In this document: positions 10,092 to 19,618 of the stretch, in pieces
Layout: every line of letters begins with the position of its first letter
How positions within the stretch are numbered: the stretch's first letter is position 1
DNA from: Rhizobium sp. 007
GTDB taxonomy: Bacteria > Pseudomonadota > Alphaproteobacteria > Rhizobiales > Rhizobiaceae
Reading direction: 5' to 3'
DNA length: 64,000 bases
NCBI RefSeq assembly: GCF_015353075.1
Contig: NZ_CP064188.1
Location: 1,054,001 to 1,118,000 of the forward strand
Program-made: the position numbers and the translations under genes
The notes under the pieces: generated by a model
What the model saw: only the letters and a program-made list of their open reading frames with translations
Told to the model about the DNA's origin: nothing
Databases searched by the model: none

Positions 10092-10598
10092 ATGAGCGTT
10101 CGTGATCTTATTCCCTGGGGCCGCAGCAACAGTCCGGTCCCTACAGGCTATGCAGGCAGAGACCAGCACCCGTTCCTTGCGCTTCATCGCGAGATGAACA
10201 GGTTGCTCGATGATGTCTTCCGCGGCGTCGAGGGCCATTTTCCGACTGTCGGGTCCGGTTTCATGTTCGAAACGGCCTGGCCGAAGATCGAAGTCGCGGA
10301 GACGGACAAGGACATCCGTATCGTCGCCGAAATCCCAGGAATGGACGAGAAGGATATCGAACTCCTGATCGACAATGGCATCCTGACGATCCGCGGTGAA
10401 AAGCGGGCCGACAGCGAGGACAAGGACCGGCAATTCTCCGAGCGGTTCTACGGCCGCTTCGAGCGCCGCCTGTCGCTCAATAACGAGGTGCAGGAAGACA
10501 AGGTCGACGCTTCGTTCAAAAACGGCGTCTTGACGATCACCCTGCCACGCTCGGAAACGGCGCAATCGACCGCCAAGCGCATTACGATCAACAGCTAG
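10092..10598 (+). CDS. Small heat-shock protein, Hsp20/alpha-crystallin family
   Basis: A 168-residue small heat-shock protein, an ATP-independent holdase that keeps unfolding proteins soluble. The alpha-crystallin domain runs from about residue 60 to 155 (AWPKIEVAETDKDIRIVAEIP, written here as AWPKIEVAETDK then IRIVAEIPG) and includes the diagnostic FKNGVLTITLP near the C-terminus. The short tail KRITINS carries an I-x-I-type motif for oligomer assembly. It starts with GGAGG six bases before the ATG and lies divergent from groESL. It is probably heat-induced, through RpoH or a leader thermosensor. Confidence 0.96.
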   Translation: MSVRDLIPWGRSNSPVPTGYAGRDQHPFLALHREMNRLLDDVFRGVEGHFPTVGSGFMFETAWPKIEVAETDKDIRIVAEIPGMDEKDIELLIDNGILTIRGEKRADSEDKDRQFSERFYGRFERRLSLNNEVQEDKVDASFKNGVLTITLPRSETAQSTAKRITINS

Positions 10599-10894
10599 GC
10601 CGCCGAACACCGTTGCCAAACCGCATCCGTGGGCCGAGAAACAGGGCGGGACCGCTGGCAGCGACCCCGTTCTCTTCGCCTCGGCCTTTGGCGACAATGG
10701 ATGCTATATTCGGCTTTGAGCGAGCGCCAGGAGGATATCGTCAGTTGCATCGGCGCCCGCGGTGAGTGCCTAAGCCTCACTTCAGCCGTAGTCTGTGGAA
10801 AAGCGACGCTGGGAATCGCCGTGCACCGGGGCGTCGCAGGTTGACTTTGCCGATGAATGAGAACATATAGGGAACAAATGTAACGGAGATGCTC

Positions 10895-11080
10895 ATGACG
10901 CACGCAGAACTCGTTATACAGAATGCCTTGGCTTTTGTTGCTGCATCCCGCTCGGCGCGCGAGCGCGATCTGGAACGCCGTGAAAAGCTGCTCGAGCGGA
11001 TCCAGTTGATGAGACCGCCGAACCCCTATCTCGTAAAGACCCGCGGCGGCGAGCAGCTCAAACTTGACCTCGATCACTGA
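10895..11080 (+). CDS. Small hypothetical protein
   Basis: A 61-residue basic protein with a long predicted helix (ARERDLERREKLLERIQLM). No family recognised. The start at 10895 is chosen because GGAG lies six bases before it; an ATG two codons earlier directly abuts that site. A perfect short hairpin (TCTGCC/GGCAGA, 11087-11101) follows the stop and could end the transcript, though no T tract is present. It lies between hsp20 and transposon debris and has no obvious functional partner. Confidence 0.5.
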   Translation: MTHAELVIQNALAFVAASRSARERDLERREKLLERIQLMRPPNPYLVKTRGGEQLKLDLDH

Positions 11081-11136
11081 GAGGCGTCTGCCATAGGCAG
11101 AAGAGGGTGTTGCCTGCGCCTGATATGCTATAGACC

Positions 11137-11571
11137 TTCACGACGACGCGCATCGCGCGGCGCTTCGCAACGGCCGTCCTCGAAGACCTGAAGATCAGGA
11201 ACATGAGCGCCTCGGCCAAGGGGACGGCAGAGGAACCGGGAAAGAACGTCGCGCAGAAGGCCGCACTCAACCGCTCGATCCTCGCGGCGGCGTGGTACCG
11301 CTTCGAACGGCTGCTCTCCTACAAGCTGGCCTTCCTCGGCGGCAACCTCGTGAAGGTCGATCCGCGATACACGTCCGTGACCTGCTCCCGAATGCGGGTC
11401 GAGGGACAAGGGAAACCGCGAAAACCAAGCGAAGTTCCTCTGCCTCTCCTGCGGACACGCAGACCATGTCGACGTCAACGCGGCGGTCAACATCCTAGCG
11501 GCCGGAACACGGCCATCGGCGATTAAATCCGTCTCCCGAGAACGCGAAAGGGGCGGCCAGAGCCGCCCCTG
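11137..11571 (+). pseudogene. IS200/IS605-type TnpB relic, frameshifted 3' part
   Basis: Only the C-terminal third of a TnpB (RNA-guided nuclease ancestor of Cas12) remains. The frame reads ARRFATAVLEDLKIRNMS, holding the central RuvC acidic residue, then a GKNV...LNRSILAAAW stretch and YTSVTCSR. One base (the A at about 11390) then shifts the frame, and the zinc-finger half continues one frame over as KFLCLSCGHADHVDVNAAVN, with the last RuvC aspartate and the NAA.NIL ending. The N-terminus is gone and no TnpA gene is near. The pieces are inactive as a protein. The family assignment rests on these motifs. Confidence 0.85.
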
Positions 11572-11605
11572 AAAATCCCGTCCTTTCGGCCGGGGGAGAT
11601 GTTAA
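11549..11605 (+). mobile_element. Right end of the IS200/IS605 relic, omega-RNA-like hairpins
   Basis: Directly overlapping the TnpB stop is a perfect 9-bp hairpin (AGGGGCGGC 11549-11557, GCCGCCCCT 11562-11570). A second imperfect stem starts at TCCCGTCC and ends in CGGGGGAGATGTTAAC. This layout is typical of the right end of IS605-group elements, where the 3' part of tnpB and the end sequence form the guide-RNA scaffold. The element boundary is probably near 11605. No left end was found. Confidence 0.55.
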
Positions 11606-11687
11606 CTCGACAGGCCTCTATGGGATTGTACGCCTCCGTTTTACCTTCTCGTGGCCGTCAACCAGTCGCTACAGGCCTGGTCCCAGG

Positions 11688-11783
11688 CTGCTCGACGAAG
11701 AAAAGCACCTGGTCAAGGAATTATCCGGCTATGATCGCTATCGCCGGAACGTGAAGCACCGGCTTGTGCCAGGCATCTGGTAG
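11688..11783 (+). pseudogene. 3' remnant of an isoprenylcysteine-methyltransferase-like gene
   Basis: In one frame the DNA reads LLDEEKHLVKELSGYDRYRR followed by NVKHRLVPGIW and a stop. An acidic pair, a GY..Y...V motif and a terminal RL.PG.W are characteristic of the end of membrane methyltransferases of the isoprenylcysteine/phospholipid methyltransferase group. The bases upstream do not continue the family, so the gene is truncated at about 11688, next to the transposon right end. The match is short and made from memory. Confidence 0.45.
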
Positions 11784-11826
11784 CTTCGCGAACGAATGCG
11801 GGGTTGCTCTAGGGTGCGTTAAGCAG

Positions 11827-11850
11827 GCAGCCCCTAAAGGGCTGCGGAGG
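11827..11850 (+). promoter_or_regulatory. Hairpin abutting the ribosome site of the hydroxyacid dehydrogenase gene
   Basis: Perfect arms GCAGCCC (11827-11833) and GGGCTGC (11839-11845) with a CTAAA loop end right where the ribosome site GGAGG begins (11846-11850). The start codon follows at 11858. A stem so close to the ribosome site could tune translation. No riboswitch class was recognised. Confidence 0.4.
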
Positions 11851-11857
11851 AGAAGAG

Positions 11858-12889
11858 ATGGCATATGACGAGCGGCCACTGGCGATCAGTGCACCGGAAC
11901 CGCGCACGCTCGATCTGATCTTTACCGACGAGGCGCGAAAACTGTTGCACGCCAAATATCAGATCATCGAGGCCGATCCGGAGAATGTCGCCGGGCTCGG
12001 CGATGACGTTCTCGGCAAGGCGCGTTACATCATCGGCCAGCCGCCGTTGTCGGTCGGGACCTTGGCGCGCATGCCCGAATTACGCTGCGTGCTGAACGTC
12101 GAAAGCAATCTCATCAACAACATGCCTTATGAAATCCTCTTCCAGCGCGGCATTCACGTCGTCACAACGGGACAGGTCTTTGCCGAACCCGTGGCGGAAA
12201 TCGGTCTGGGTTTTGCACTTTCGCTCGCGCGCGGCATCGTCGACCAGGACTTGGCTTTTCGTAAAGGCAGAGAGCTTTGGGGCGGAGAGGGCAATGCAAG
12301 TTCCCGACTGATTTCAGGCTCCGAGATCGGCATCATCGGCTTCGGCGATCTCGGCAAGGCGCTCCGGCGGGTGCTTTGCGGTTTCCGGGCGACGATCCGG
12401 GTCTTCGATCCCTGGCTGCCGCGCTCCATCCTGGAGGAGCACGGCGTCGAGGCGGCGAGCCTAAGAGAGGTGCTAACCGAGAGCGATTTCGTTTTTGTCG
12501 TTGCGGCTGTGACCAGTGAGAACAAGCAATTCCTTAACGCTGAGGCGTTTGCCAGCATGCGGCCCGGCTCGGCGTTCATCCTGCTCAGTCGGGCCGATGT
12601 CGTCGATTTCGATGCGCTGATGGCGGCCGTCGCATCGGGCCATATCGTTGCGGCAAGCGACGTGTATCCCGAAGAGCCGTTGCCGCTTGACCATCCGGTG
12701 CGCAGTTTGAAGGGGTTCATCCGCTCCGCCCATCGTGCCGGTGCACTCGACGGTGCCTTCAAGAAGATGGGCGACATGGTGTTGGAGGACATGGACCTGA
12801 TGGACCGCGGTTTGCCGCCCATGCGGTGCAAGCGGGCCGAGCGTGAGACCGTTTCGCGCATGCGCTCGAAGGGCGTGAAGATCAATTGA
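11858..12889 (+). CDS. D-isomer-specific 2-hydroxyacid dehydrogenase family protein
   Basis: A 343-residue NAD(P)-dependent oxidoreductase that would interconvert a 2-hydroxy acid and its 2-oxo acid in the cytoplasm. The Rossmann fingerprint is GFGDLG (about residue 163) and the catalytic-type elements include LSRADVVD (Arg) and SAHRAGALDGA (His). The first 100 residues form the flanking domain. The start is supported by GGAGGAGAAGAG just before the ATG. It stands alone between transposon debris and the leucine operon, in the same orientation but more than 300 bases away. Related enzymes include phosphoglycerate and glyoxylate dehydrogenases; the true substrate cannot be told. Confidence 0.85.
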   Translation: MAYDERPLAISAPEPRTLDLIFTDEARKLLHAKYQIIEADPENVAGLGDDVLGKARYIIGQPPLSVGTLARMPELRCVLNVESNLINNMPYEILFQRGIHVVTTGQVFAEPVAEIGLGFALSLARGIVDQDLAFRKGRELWGGEGNASSRLISGSEIGIIGFGDLGKALRRVLCGFRATIRVFDPWLPRSILEEHGVEAASLREVLTESDFVFVVAAVTSENKQFLNAEAFASMRPGSAFILLSRADVVDFDALMAAVASGHIVAASDVYPEEPLPLDHPVRSLKGFIRSAHRAGALDGAFKKMGDMVLEDMDLMDRGLPPMRCKRAERETVSRMRSKGVKIN

Positions 12890-13205
12890 TCAGCTATGCG
12901 CGGTGCCGCGTGCCAATAGCGCCGGCCGGCTGTTTGCCGCACAATCGCGGCGGCAGATGGTTCAACAACCGTCGATCCCAGCTCCTTTATGAAAATATCG
13001 CGAGCCTGGGCATTCGCTTTTCGATTGATGCGCCGCGGCAGCATTTTTGGTGGGGAAATTCTGCGGATCGGGTGCTATCGTTCTGACTTGGACTGATGAA
13101 GCGGAGGAGCATTGCTTCCAGTATCATGGATCAACACTGCGACCTCGAAGGAGAGCAGATGCCGGTGACGATGCGGCGTGATCGACGGCTAAGGGGAGAG
13201 GCCGG
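12890..13205. other. Intergenic region before the leucine catabolic operon
   Basis: About 316 bases without a convincing gene. It should contain the promoter of the isovaleryl-CoA dehydrogenase operon. The ribosome site GGGGAG is visible just before 13206. No regulator gene of the MerR-like LiuR type is adjacent and no clear operator palindrome was found. Confidence 0.5.
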
Positions 13206-14369
13206 ATGTATTCAGGTGGGTTGAATTTCGCACTCGGCGACGAGATCGAATCCTTGCGCGAAAGTGTCAGGCGGTTTGCGAGTGGACGCATTGCGCCACT
13301 AGCGGCAGAGACCGATCGCAGTAACAATTTTCCAGCACCGCTCTGGCGGGAGATGGGAGATATGGGCCTGCTCGGCATCACGGCGGACGACGCTTATGGC
13401 GGCGCGGGTCTCGGTTATCTTGCCCATTGCGTCGCCATGGAGGAGATCAGCCGCGCCTCGGCCTCGGTCGGCTTGAGCTATGGGGCGCATTCCAACCTCT
13501 GCGTCAATCAGATCAACCGCAACGGCAATGACGCGCAAAAGAGCCGCTATCTGCCCAAGCTTATCTCGGGCGAACATGTCGGCGCACTCGCCATGTCGGA
13601 GCCGGATGCCGGTTCGGATGTCGTTTCGATGAAGCTCAAGGCCGAAAAGCGCGGCGATCGATATCTCCTGAACGGCAACAAGATGTGGATCACCAACGGT
13701 CCGGATGCCGATCTGCTCGTGGTCTATGCCAAGACCGACCCTGAGGCCGGACCGCGCGGCATCACGGCGTTCCTTGTCGAGAAGACCTTCCAGGGGTTTG
13801 CCACAGGCCAGAAACTCGACAAGCTTGGAATGCGGGGTTCGAACACTTGCGAGCTGATCTTTCGAGATTGCGAAGTGCCCGAGGAGAACGTGCTGGGCGC
13901 AATCGGCGACGGCGTGAAGATACTGATGTCAGGCCTGGATTACGAACGCGTGGTGCTTTCGGCCGGTCCCCTCGGCATCATGGCGGCTTGCGTGGATCTT
14001 GTTCTGCCCTATCTGCATGAACGCAAGCAGTTCGGCCGGGCGATCGGCGAATTCCAGTTGATGCAGGCCAAGCTCGCCGACATGTATGTGACGCTGAATA
14101 CGGCGCGCGCCTATGTTTATGCCGTGGCGGCGGCCTGCGACCGCGGCGAGACGACCCGCAAGGACGCTGCAGGTTGCATTCTGTATGCAGCGGAAAAGGC
14201 AACTGGCATGGCGCTCGAAGCGATCCAGGCGCTTGGCGGCAATGGCTATACCAATGATTATGCCGCAGGGCGGCTCTTGAGGGACGCTAAGCTCTACGAG
14301 ATCGGCGCCGGAACCTCCGAAATCCGGCGAATGCTGATCGGACGCGAGCTCTTTGCGGAGACGGCATGA
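13206..14369 (+). CDS. Isovaleryl-CoA dehydrogenase
   Basis: A 387-residue FAD acyl-CoA dehydrogenase that oxidises isovaleryl-CoA to 3-methylcrotonyl-CoA in leucine breakdown. Family signatures include [11 protein letters not shown] (FAD/substrate region), [11 protein letters not shown] and [12 protein letters not shown]. The Glu in LDYER (residue 247) sits where isovaleryl-CoA dehydrogenases carry the catalytic base, which separates them from most other acyl-CoA dehydrogenases. It is the first gene of a tight operon and overlaps the next gene by four bases. The downstream carboxylase, hydratase and lyase genes confirm the pathway. Confidence 0.95.
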   Translation: MYSGGLNFALGDEIESLRESVRRFASGRIAPLAAETDRSNNFPAPLWREMGDMGLLGITADDAYGGAGLGYLAHCVAMEEISRASASVGLSYGAHSNLCVNQINRNGNDAQKSRYLPKLISGEHVGALAMSEPDAGSDVVSMKLKAEKRGDRYLLNGNKMWITNGPDADLLVVYAKTDPEAGPRGITAFLVEKTFQGFATGQKLDKLGMRGSNTCELIFRDCEVPEENVLGAIGDGVKILMSGLDYERVVLSAGPLGIMAACVDLVLPYLHERKQFGRAIGEFQLMQAKLADMYVTLNTARAYVYAVAAACDRGETTRKDAAGCILYAAEKATGMALEAIQALGGNGYTNDYAAGRLLRDAKLYEIGAGTSEIRRMLIGRELFAETA

Positions 14370-15973
14370 CCGTACTCAAATCCCAGATCGCGATCAATTC
14401 TGAAACCTTCAGGGCCAATCAGGCGGCCATGCAGGAGGCTGTCAGGCTTATTGAGGACGTCGCGCGATCGGCCCAGAACGGCGGCGGGACGGCGGCACGC
14501 GAGCGGCATGTGGGTCGCGGCAAGATGCTACCGCGCGACAGGGTCATGGGACTAATCGACCCGGCAACACCGTTTTTGGAAATTGCCGCGACAGCTGCTT
14601 ACGGCATGTACGGCGATGAGGCGCCGGCAGCCGGGCTGATCACGGGAATCGGCCGCGTCGCAGGTCGCGAATGCATGATCGTCTGCAACGATGCGACGGT
14701 CAAAGGCGGCACTTACTATCCGATGACGGTGAAGAAACACCTAAGGGCGCAGGAGATCGCAGCGGCGAACAACCTGCCCTGCATCTATTTGGTTGATTCC
14801 GGCGGCGCCAATCTGCCCAACCAGGACGAGGTCTTTCCCGATCGTGATCACTTCGGCCGGATCTTCTTCAACCAGGCTAATATGTCGGCGGCCGGAATCT
14901 CGCAGATTGCCGTGGTGATGGGCTCTTGCACGGCAGGTGGCGCCTATGTCCCTGCCATGTCTGACGAAGCCATCATCGTGGAAGGGCAGGGAACGATCTT
15001 CCTCGCTGGGCCGCCGCTCGTCAAAGCGGCGACGGGTGAGGTGGTCTCTGCCGAGGAGCTCGGCGGCGGCGACGTGCACACGCGCCTTTCTGGCGTTGCC
15101 GACTATCTGGCGCGCGACGATGCCCATGCCCTGGCGCTGACACGCCGCGCCGTTGCCTCGCTGAACCGGCAAAAAGCACATACGGTCGAACTTCGCGAGG
15201 CAGAGCCGCCGCACTACGATCCCGCGGAAATCGCCGGTATCGTGCCCGCCGACCTTCGCACGCCCTACGAGGTCCGTGAGGTGATCGCCCGCATCGTCGA
15301 CGGTTCGCGTTTTGACGAGTTCAAGGCACGCTACGGCGCCACGCTCGTCTGCGGCTTTGCGCATATCCATGGCGTCCCTGTCGGGATCCTTGCCAACAAC
15401 GGCGTCCTGTTTTCCGAATCTGCGGTCAAGGGCGCACATTTTATCGAGCTCTGCTCGCAACGGAAAATCCCGCTGGTCTTTTTGCAGAACATCACCGGCT
15501 TCATGGTCGGGCGCAAATACGAGACGGAAGGTATCGCCAAGCATGGCGCCAAACTGGTCACGGCTGTGGCAACCACCAAGGTACCGAAGATCACCATGCT
15601 GATCGGGGGTTCCTTCGGCGCCGGAAATTACGGCATGGCGGGCCGCGCCTTTTCGCCGCGCTTCCTCTGGACCTGGCCGAACAGCAGGATTTCCGTAATG
15701 GGCGGCGAGCAGGCGGCAGGCGTGCTTGCGACCGTTCGCAGCGAAGCGCTGATCCGCGCCGGAACGCCTTGGAATGCTGAAGACGAGGCGGCTTTCAAAA
15801 AGCCGGTTCTCGATCTCTTCGAAAGCCAGAGCCATCCGCTCTATGCCTCCGCCCGCCTTTGGGACGACGGCATCATCGATCCTGCAAAGAGCCGCGATGT
15901 TCTCGGCCTGTCGCTGTCAGCAGCGCTGAATGCGCCGATCGAGAACACGCACTTCGGCCTGTTTAGGATGTGA
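14366..15973 (+). CDS. Methylcrotonyl-CoA carboxylase, carboxyltransferase (beta) subunit
   Basis: A 535-residue biotin-dependent carboxyltransferase that moves CO2 from carboxybiotin to 3-methylcrotonyl-CoA. Characteristic stretches are [33 protein letters not shown] and [16 protein letters not shown], with the crotonase-fold CoA and biotin sites. The length is normal for this subunit. Its ATG overlaps the stop of the dehydrogenase gene (ATGA), and it is followed eight bases later by the biotin carboxylase subunit. Propionyl-CoA carboxylase beta is the nearest alternative, but the operon setting favours methylcrotonyl-CoA. Confidence 0.95.
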   Translation: MTVLKSQIAINSETFRANQAAMQEAVRLIEDVARSAQNGGGTAARERHVGRGKMLPRDRVMGLIDPATPFLEIAATAAYGMYGDEAPAAGLITGIGRVAGRECMIVCNDATVKGGTYYPMTVKKHLRAQEIAAANNLPCIYLVDSGGANLPNQDEVFPDRDHFGRIFFNQANMSAAGISQIAVVMGSCTAGGAYVPAMSDEAIIVEGQGTIFLAGPPLVKAATGEVVSAEELGGGDVHTRLSGVADYLARDDAHALALTRRAVASLNRQKAHTVELREAEPPHYDPAEIAGIVPADLRTPYEVREVIARIVDGSRFDEFKARYGATLVCGFAHIHGVPVGILANNGVLFSESAVKGAHFIELCSQRKIPLVFLQNITGFMVGRKYETEGIAKHGAKLVTAVATTKVPKITMLIGGSFGAGNYGMAGRAFSPRFLWTWPNSRISVMGGEQAAGVLATVRSEALIRAGTPWNAEDEAAFKKPVLDLFESQSHPLYASARLWDDGIIDPAKSRDVLGLSLSAALNAPIENTHFGLFRM

Positions 15974-15980
15974 GGCTGCG

Positions 15981-17960
15981 ATGTTTGGAAAGATCCTGAT
16001 TGCGAACCGTGGTGAAATCGCCTGCCGTATCATTCGTACCGCCCGCCGCCTGGGCGTGCGCACAGCCACGGTCTATTCCGATGCCGACAGCGGCGCGCTG
16101 CACGCCGAGCTTGCCGACGAAGCGATCCGCATCGGCGGTTCGGCGGCCCATGAAAGTTATCTCTCGATCGAGCGTGTTATAGAATCGGCCAAGCGGGCTG
16201 GCGCCGATGCGATCCATCCGGGCTATGGCTTTCTTTCGGAGAACGCCGAGTTCGCCGAGGCTGTTGAGGCGGCGGGAATAGTTTTCATTGGTCCGCAGCC
16301 AATGGCGATCCGGGCAATGGGCCGCAAGGATGCCGCCAAGGCCCTGATGGAAAGCGCCGGCGTTCCGATCGTGCCCGGCTATCACGGCGACGACCAGGAT
16401 CCGGACCTTCTGGCGGTCAAGGCATCCGAGATCGGCTTTCCCGTTCTCATCAAGGCGCGCGCGGGCGGCGGCGGTAAGGGCATGCGCCGTGTCGACCGGG
16501 CCGAAGAGCTTCCATCTGCCCTGGAGGCGGCAAAGCGCGAGGCGAAGGCGGCATTCGGCGATGATGCCGTGCTTATCGAAAAATACCTGCTTCGACCGCG
16601 TCATATCGAGGTACAGGTTTTCGGAGACCGGCACGGCAATGTCGTGCACCTTTTCGAGCGCGATTGTTCGCTCCAGCGGCGCCACCAGAAGGTCATCGAG
16701 GAGGCGCCGGCTCCGGGCATGACCGCCGAGGTGCGTCGCGCCATGGGCGATGCGGCCGTGCGTGCTGCGCGGGCGATCGATTATCGCGGCGCCGGGACCG
16801 TGGAGTTCATCGCCGATGTCTCGAAGGGGTTGTGGCCGGACCGCTTCTTCTTCATGGAAATGAACACGCGCCTGCAGGTCGAGCATCCGGTAACGGAGGC
16901 GATTACGGGCGTTGATCTCGTCGAATGGCAATTGCGGGTGGCAGCCGGTGAACCGCTTCCGAAAAAACAATCCGAGCTGAAGATCGACGGCTGGGCCTTC
17001 GAGGCGCGCATTTACGCGGAGGACGCGGCAAGGGGTTTTTTACCCGCCACGGGCGTGATCGACGAGATGCGCTTCCCAAAGGACGGCGTGCGGATCGATG
17101 CGGGCGTCAGGACAGGCGATCGGATTTCTGCCCATTACGACCCGCTGATCGCCAAGATGATCGTGCATGGCGCGAATCGCTCCGATGCGCTTGGGGTGTT
17201 GACGCGGGCACTGCAGGCATCGCACATCGCCGGGACGGTGAGCAATATCGGCTTTCTCACCAAACTGAGCCGTCAGGAGGAGTTTGTCTCTGGCCATCCG
17301 GACACTGGTCTGATCGAGCGCAATCTTGAGACCCTGACCGCAATTCCAGCTGCCGAAGACACGGTGATTGCGCTTGCGGCGGTGCTGTCGCTGGAGGGAA
17401 AGAGCCACGGCCGCGATCCGTGGGACACGCTCGGCCATTGGCAGCTCTGGGGCGAGATGCAGCGTAAAGTGACGTTGGAACATGCAGGCAGTCCTGCAAG
17501 TCTGTGTGTCGTCGCTCGAGGCTTCGGCATGTTCGCCGTCCATGACGGCCGCCGGGTGATTCCCATTAGGATTGTCAGCCGCCATGCCGACCGTTTGCAA
17601 GTGGAGACCGATGGCAGACAGGTTTCTGTCGAGGTGGAGCGCGGGACACATCGGTTGTGCCTGAGGCTCGACGGCAATTCGCACCTCTTTGCGCTGCCCG
17701 ATCCGCTGGATGGTACTGCCTCAGAAGCGGAGGTCGGCGATCGCCTGATCGCACCGATGCCAGGCTTCGTCAAGATCGTGCGGACAAGCGAAGGTGCCAC
17801 CGTCTCGAAAGGCGCGCCGCTGATCGTCATGGAGGCCATGAAAATGGAGCTGACGCTGACCGCCGCGCGAGACGCCATCGTGGAAAGCGTTCACGCGAGT
17901 GAGGGTCAGCAGGTTTCCGAGGGCGCCGTCCTCGTCACCCTGAAGGCTAGAGAGGCATGA
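15981..17960 (+). CDS. Methylcrotonyl-CoA carboxylase, biotin-carrying (alpha) subunit
   Basis: A 659-residue biotin carboxylase fused to a biotin carrier domain. It opens with KILIANRGEIACRI, has the ATP-grasp loop KARAGGGGKGMRRV and the active-site EMNTRLQVEHPVTE, and ends with a biotinyl domain whose lysine lies in MEAMKMEL (Lys 621). The start at 15981 is chosen because TGAGG lies five bases upstream and the family begins there; a longer frame upstream overlaps the beta subunit. It carboxylates biotin for transfer by the preceding subunit. It overlaps the next gene by four bases. Confidence 0.95.
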   Translation: MFGKILIANRGEIACRIIRTARRLGVRTATVYSDADSGALHAELADEAIRIGGSAAHESYLSIERVIESAKRAGADAIHPGYGFLSENAEFAEAVEAAGIVFIGPQPMAIRAMGRKDAAKALMESAGVPIVPGYHGDDQDPDLLAVKASEIGFPVLIKARAGGGGKGMRRVDRAEELPSALEAAKREAKAAFGDDAVLIEKYLLRPRHIEVQVFGDRHGNVVHLFERDCSLQRRHQKVIEEAPAPGMTAEVRRAMGDAAVRAARAIDYRGAGTVEFIADVSKGLWPDRFFFMEMNTRLQVEHPVTEAITGVDLVEWQLRVAAGEPLPKKQSELKIDGWAFEARIYAEDAARGFLPATGVIDEMRFPKDGVRIDAGVRTGDRISAHYDPLIAKMIVHGANRSDALGVLTRALQASHIAGTVSNIGFLTKLSRQEEFVSGHPDTGLIERNLETLTAIPAAEDTVIALAAVLSLEGKSHGRDPWDTLGHWQLWGEMQRKVTLEHAGSPASLCVVARGFGMFAVHDGRRVIPIRIVSRHADRLQVETDGRQVSVEVERGTHRLCLRLDGNSHLFALPDPLDGTASEAEVGDRLIAPMPGFVKIVRTSEGATVSKGAPLIVMEAMKMELTLTAARDAIVESVHASEGQQVSEGAVLVTLKAREA

Positions 17961-18829
17961 TGACGGCTGCACACCAGGAACATGTTTCGATCGTCGAGAT
18001 GGCACCGCGTGACGGTCTGCAAAATGAGGAACACTTCATCGGGACGGCAGACAAGATTGCTCTTGTCGATATGCTGTCCGATTGCGGCTACGAGCGCATC
18101 GAGGTGACGAGTTTCGTGAGTCCGAAATGGGTGCCGCAGCTTGTCGACGCCGCCGAAGTGATGGCCCGAATTCGCCGCGTACCTGGCGTGCGCTATGCCG
18201 TCCTCACCCCCAACATGAAGGGCTTTGAGGCGGCACTTTCGGCACGGGCGGACGAGGTCGCGATCTTTGCCGCAGCTTCCGAAAGCTTCTCCCAGCATAA
18301 TATCAATTGTTCGATTGCCGAGAGCATCGACCGTTTCCGCCCCGTCGCGCTGGCAAGCAGCGCGCACGGTATTCCACTACGCGGCTATGTCAGCTGTGTC
18401 GTCGAATGCCCTTATGAAGGTGCCGTACGGCCCGCCAATGCCGCGAAGGTCGTAGCATTGCTGAGGGAACTTGGATGCTATGAGGTCAGCCTTGGCGATA
18501 CGATCGGCCGCGGAACACCGGAAGCCGTGGCGAGGATGCTCGCCGCCGTGCTTGACGAAGCGCCTGCCACAATGCTTGCCGGCCATTTCCACGACACCTC
18601 AGGCCGTGCGCTCGAAAATGTCGACGTTGCGCTCGACCATGGGCTTCGCGTCTTCGATGCCTCGATCGGCGGGCTCGGAGGCTGTCCTTACGCACCGGGT
18701 GCAAAGGGCAATGTCGACACCATGGCCGTCGCGCAGCATCTCGCGGCAAGAGGTTTTTCGACAGGGCTTGCGGAAGACAAGCTGCGGCAGACAGCCGCCT
18801 TTGCCCGTGAGCTGAGGAGTAAGTCGTGA
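17957..18829 (+). CDS. Hydroxymethylglutaryl-CoA lyase
   Basis: A 290-residue TIM-barrel enzyme that splits HMG-CoA into acetyl-CoA and acetoacetate, the last step of leucine breakdown. Visible active-site elements are APRDGLQNE (Arg-Asp pair), the metal-binding HFHDTSGRA and the lyase signature with catalytic cysteine GGLGGCPYAPGAKGN. Two ATG codons begin the gene, with the first overlapping the carboxylase stop (ATGATG). The tight spacing shows it is co-transcribed with the dehydrogenase and carboxylase. Isopropylmalate-synthase-like enzymes share the fold, but the cysteine loop is specific. Confidence 0.95.
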   Translation: MMTAAHQEHVSIVEMAPRDGLQNEEHFIGTADKIALVDMLSDCGYERIEVTSFVSPKWVPQLVDAAEVMARIRRVPGVRYAVLTPNMKGFEAALSARADEVAIFAAASESFSQHNINCSIAESIDRFRPVALASSAHGIPLRGYVSCVVECPYEGAVRPANAAKVVALLRELGCYEVSLGDTIGRGTPEAVARMLAAVLDEAPATMLAGHFHDTSGRALENVDVALDHGLRVFDASIGGLGGCPYAPGAKGNVDTMAVAQHLAARGFSTGLAEDKLRQTAAFARELRSKS

Positions 18830-19617
18830 TGCCTGAAACGCTTCACATCGATATCGACGCCCGCGGCCTTGCGCGGCTGACGCTTGCGCGGCCGGAAAAG
18901 CACAACGCGATCTCGCCCCAGATGATGGATGAACTGACCGCCGCATCAAAGGCTCTCGGTGCTGATCGCAGCGTTCGGGTAATCGTGCTTGCCGCAGAGG
19001 GGGCAAGCTTCTGCGCGGGCGGCGATCTCGATTGGATGCGCGCGCAGTTTGAGGCGGGGCGGGATGAGCGGATTTCCGAGGCAAGGCGGCTTGCCACCAT
19101 GTTCCGTGCATTGAATGACCTTCCGAAGCCGGTGATTGCCCGTGTTCAGGGCAATGCCTTTGGGGGCGGTGTCGGCCTTCTCAGCGTTTGCGATCTGGTG
19201 ATTGCCGCTGAAACCGCCCGTTTCGGCCTGACCGAAGTTCGCCTCGGCATCATCCCGGCAACGATCAGTCCTTTCGTCGTCGCGCGGATCGGCGAAGGAG
19301 CTGCCCGGCCGCTCATCATGTCCGGTAAACTGATCAACGCATCGGAGGCAAAGGCTGCCGGGCTGGCCGGGCACGTTGTACCCGCTGAGGATCTCGATGC
19401 GGCAGTCGAGGCCGAAATCGGGCATTTCCTGAAGGCGTCGCCCGATGCAGTGGCAAGAGGCAAGACACTTGCGCGCTCGCTCGGAATGCCGATCACGGAC
19501 GCGGTCATCGAAAGCGTCATCGAGCAATTAGCCGACACCTGGGAAATGGAAGAGGCGCGCGAAGGCATTGCCGCCTTTTTCGAGCGGCGGGAGCCATCCT
19601 GGCGAAGTGATGCTTGA
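18829..19617 (+). CDS. Enoyl-CoA hydratase (likely methylglutaconyl-CoA hydratase)
   Basis: A crotonase-fold protein of about 262 residues that, by context, hydrates 3-methylglutaconyl-CoA to HMG-CoA. The oxyanion-hole motifs are visible: GASFCAGGDLDWM and GNAFGGGVGLLSVCD. The catalytic Glu region EVRLGIIPATIS is present. The start is either ATG 18829 or the GTG three bases earlier, both behind GAGGAG and touching the HMG-CoA lyase stop. It completes the chain from isovaleryl-CoA to acetyl-CoA plus acetoacetate. Function is assigned mainly from operon position. Confidence 0.88.
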   Translation: MPETLHIDIDARGLARLTLARPEKHNAISPQMMDELTAASKALGADRSVRVIVLAAEGASFCAGGDLDWMRAQFEAGRDERISEARRLATMFRALNDLPKPVIARVQGNAFGGGVGLLSVCDLVIAAETARFGLTEVRLGIIPATISPFVVARIGEGAARPLIMSGKLINASEAKAAGLAGHVVPAEDLDAAVEAEIGHFLKASPDAVARGKTLARSLGMPITDAVIESVIEQLADTWEMEEAREGIAAFFERREPSWRSDA

Positions 19618-19618
19618 A

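Noticed and set aside
9951..10697. Minus-strand open frame of 248 residues
   Set aside because: Antisense to hsp20, which is unmistakable on the plus strand.
14741..15835. Minus-strand open frame of 364 residues
   Set aside because: Shadow of the carboxyltransferase gene in a tightly packed plus-strand operon.
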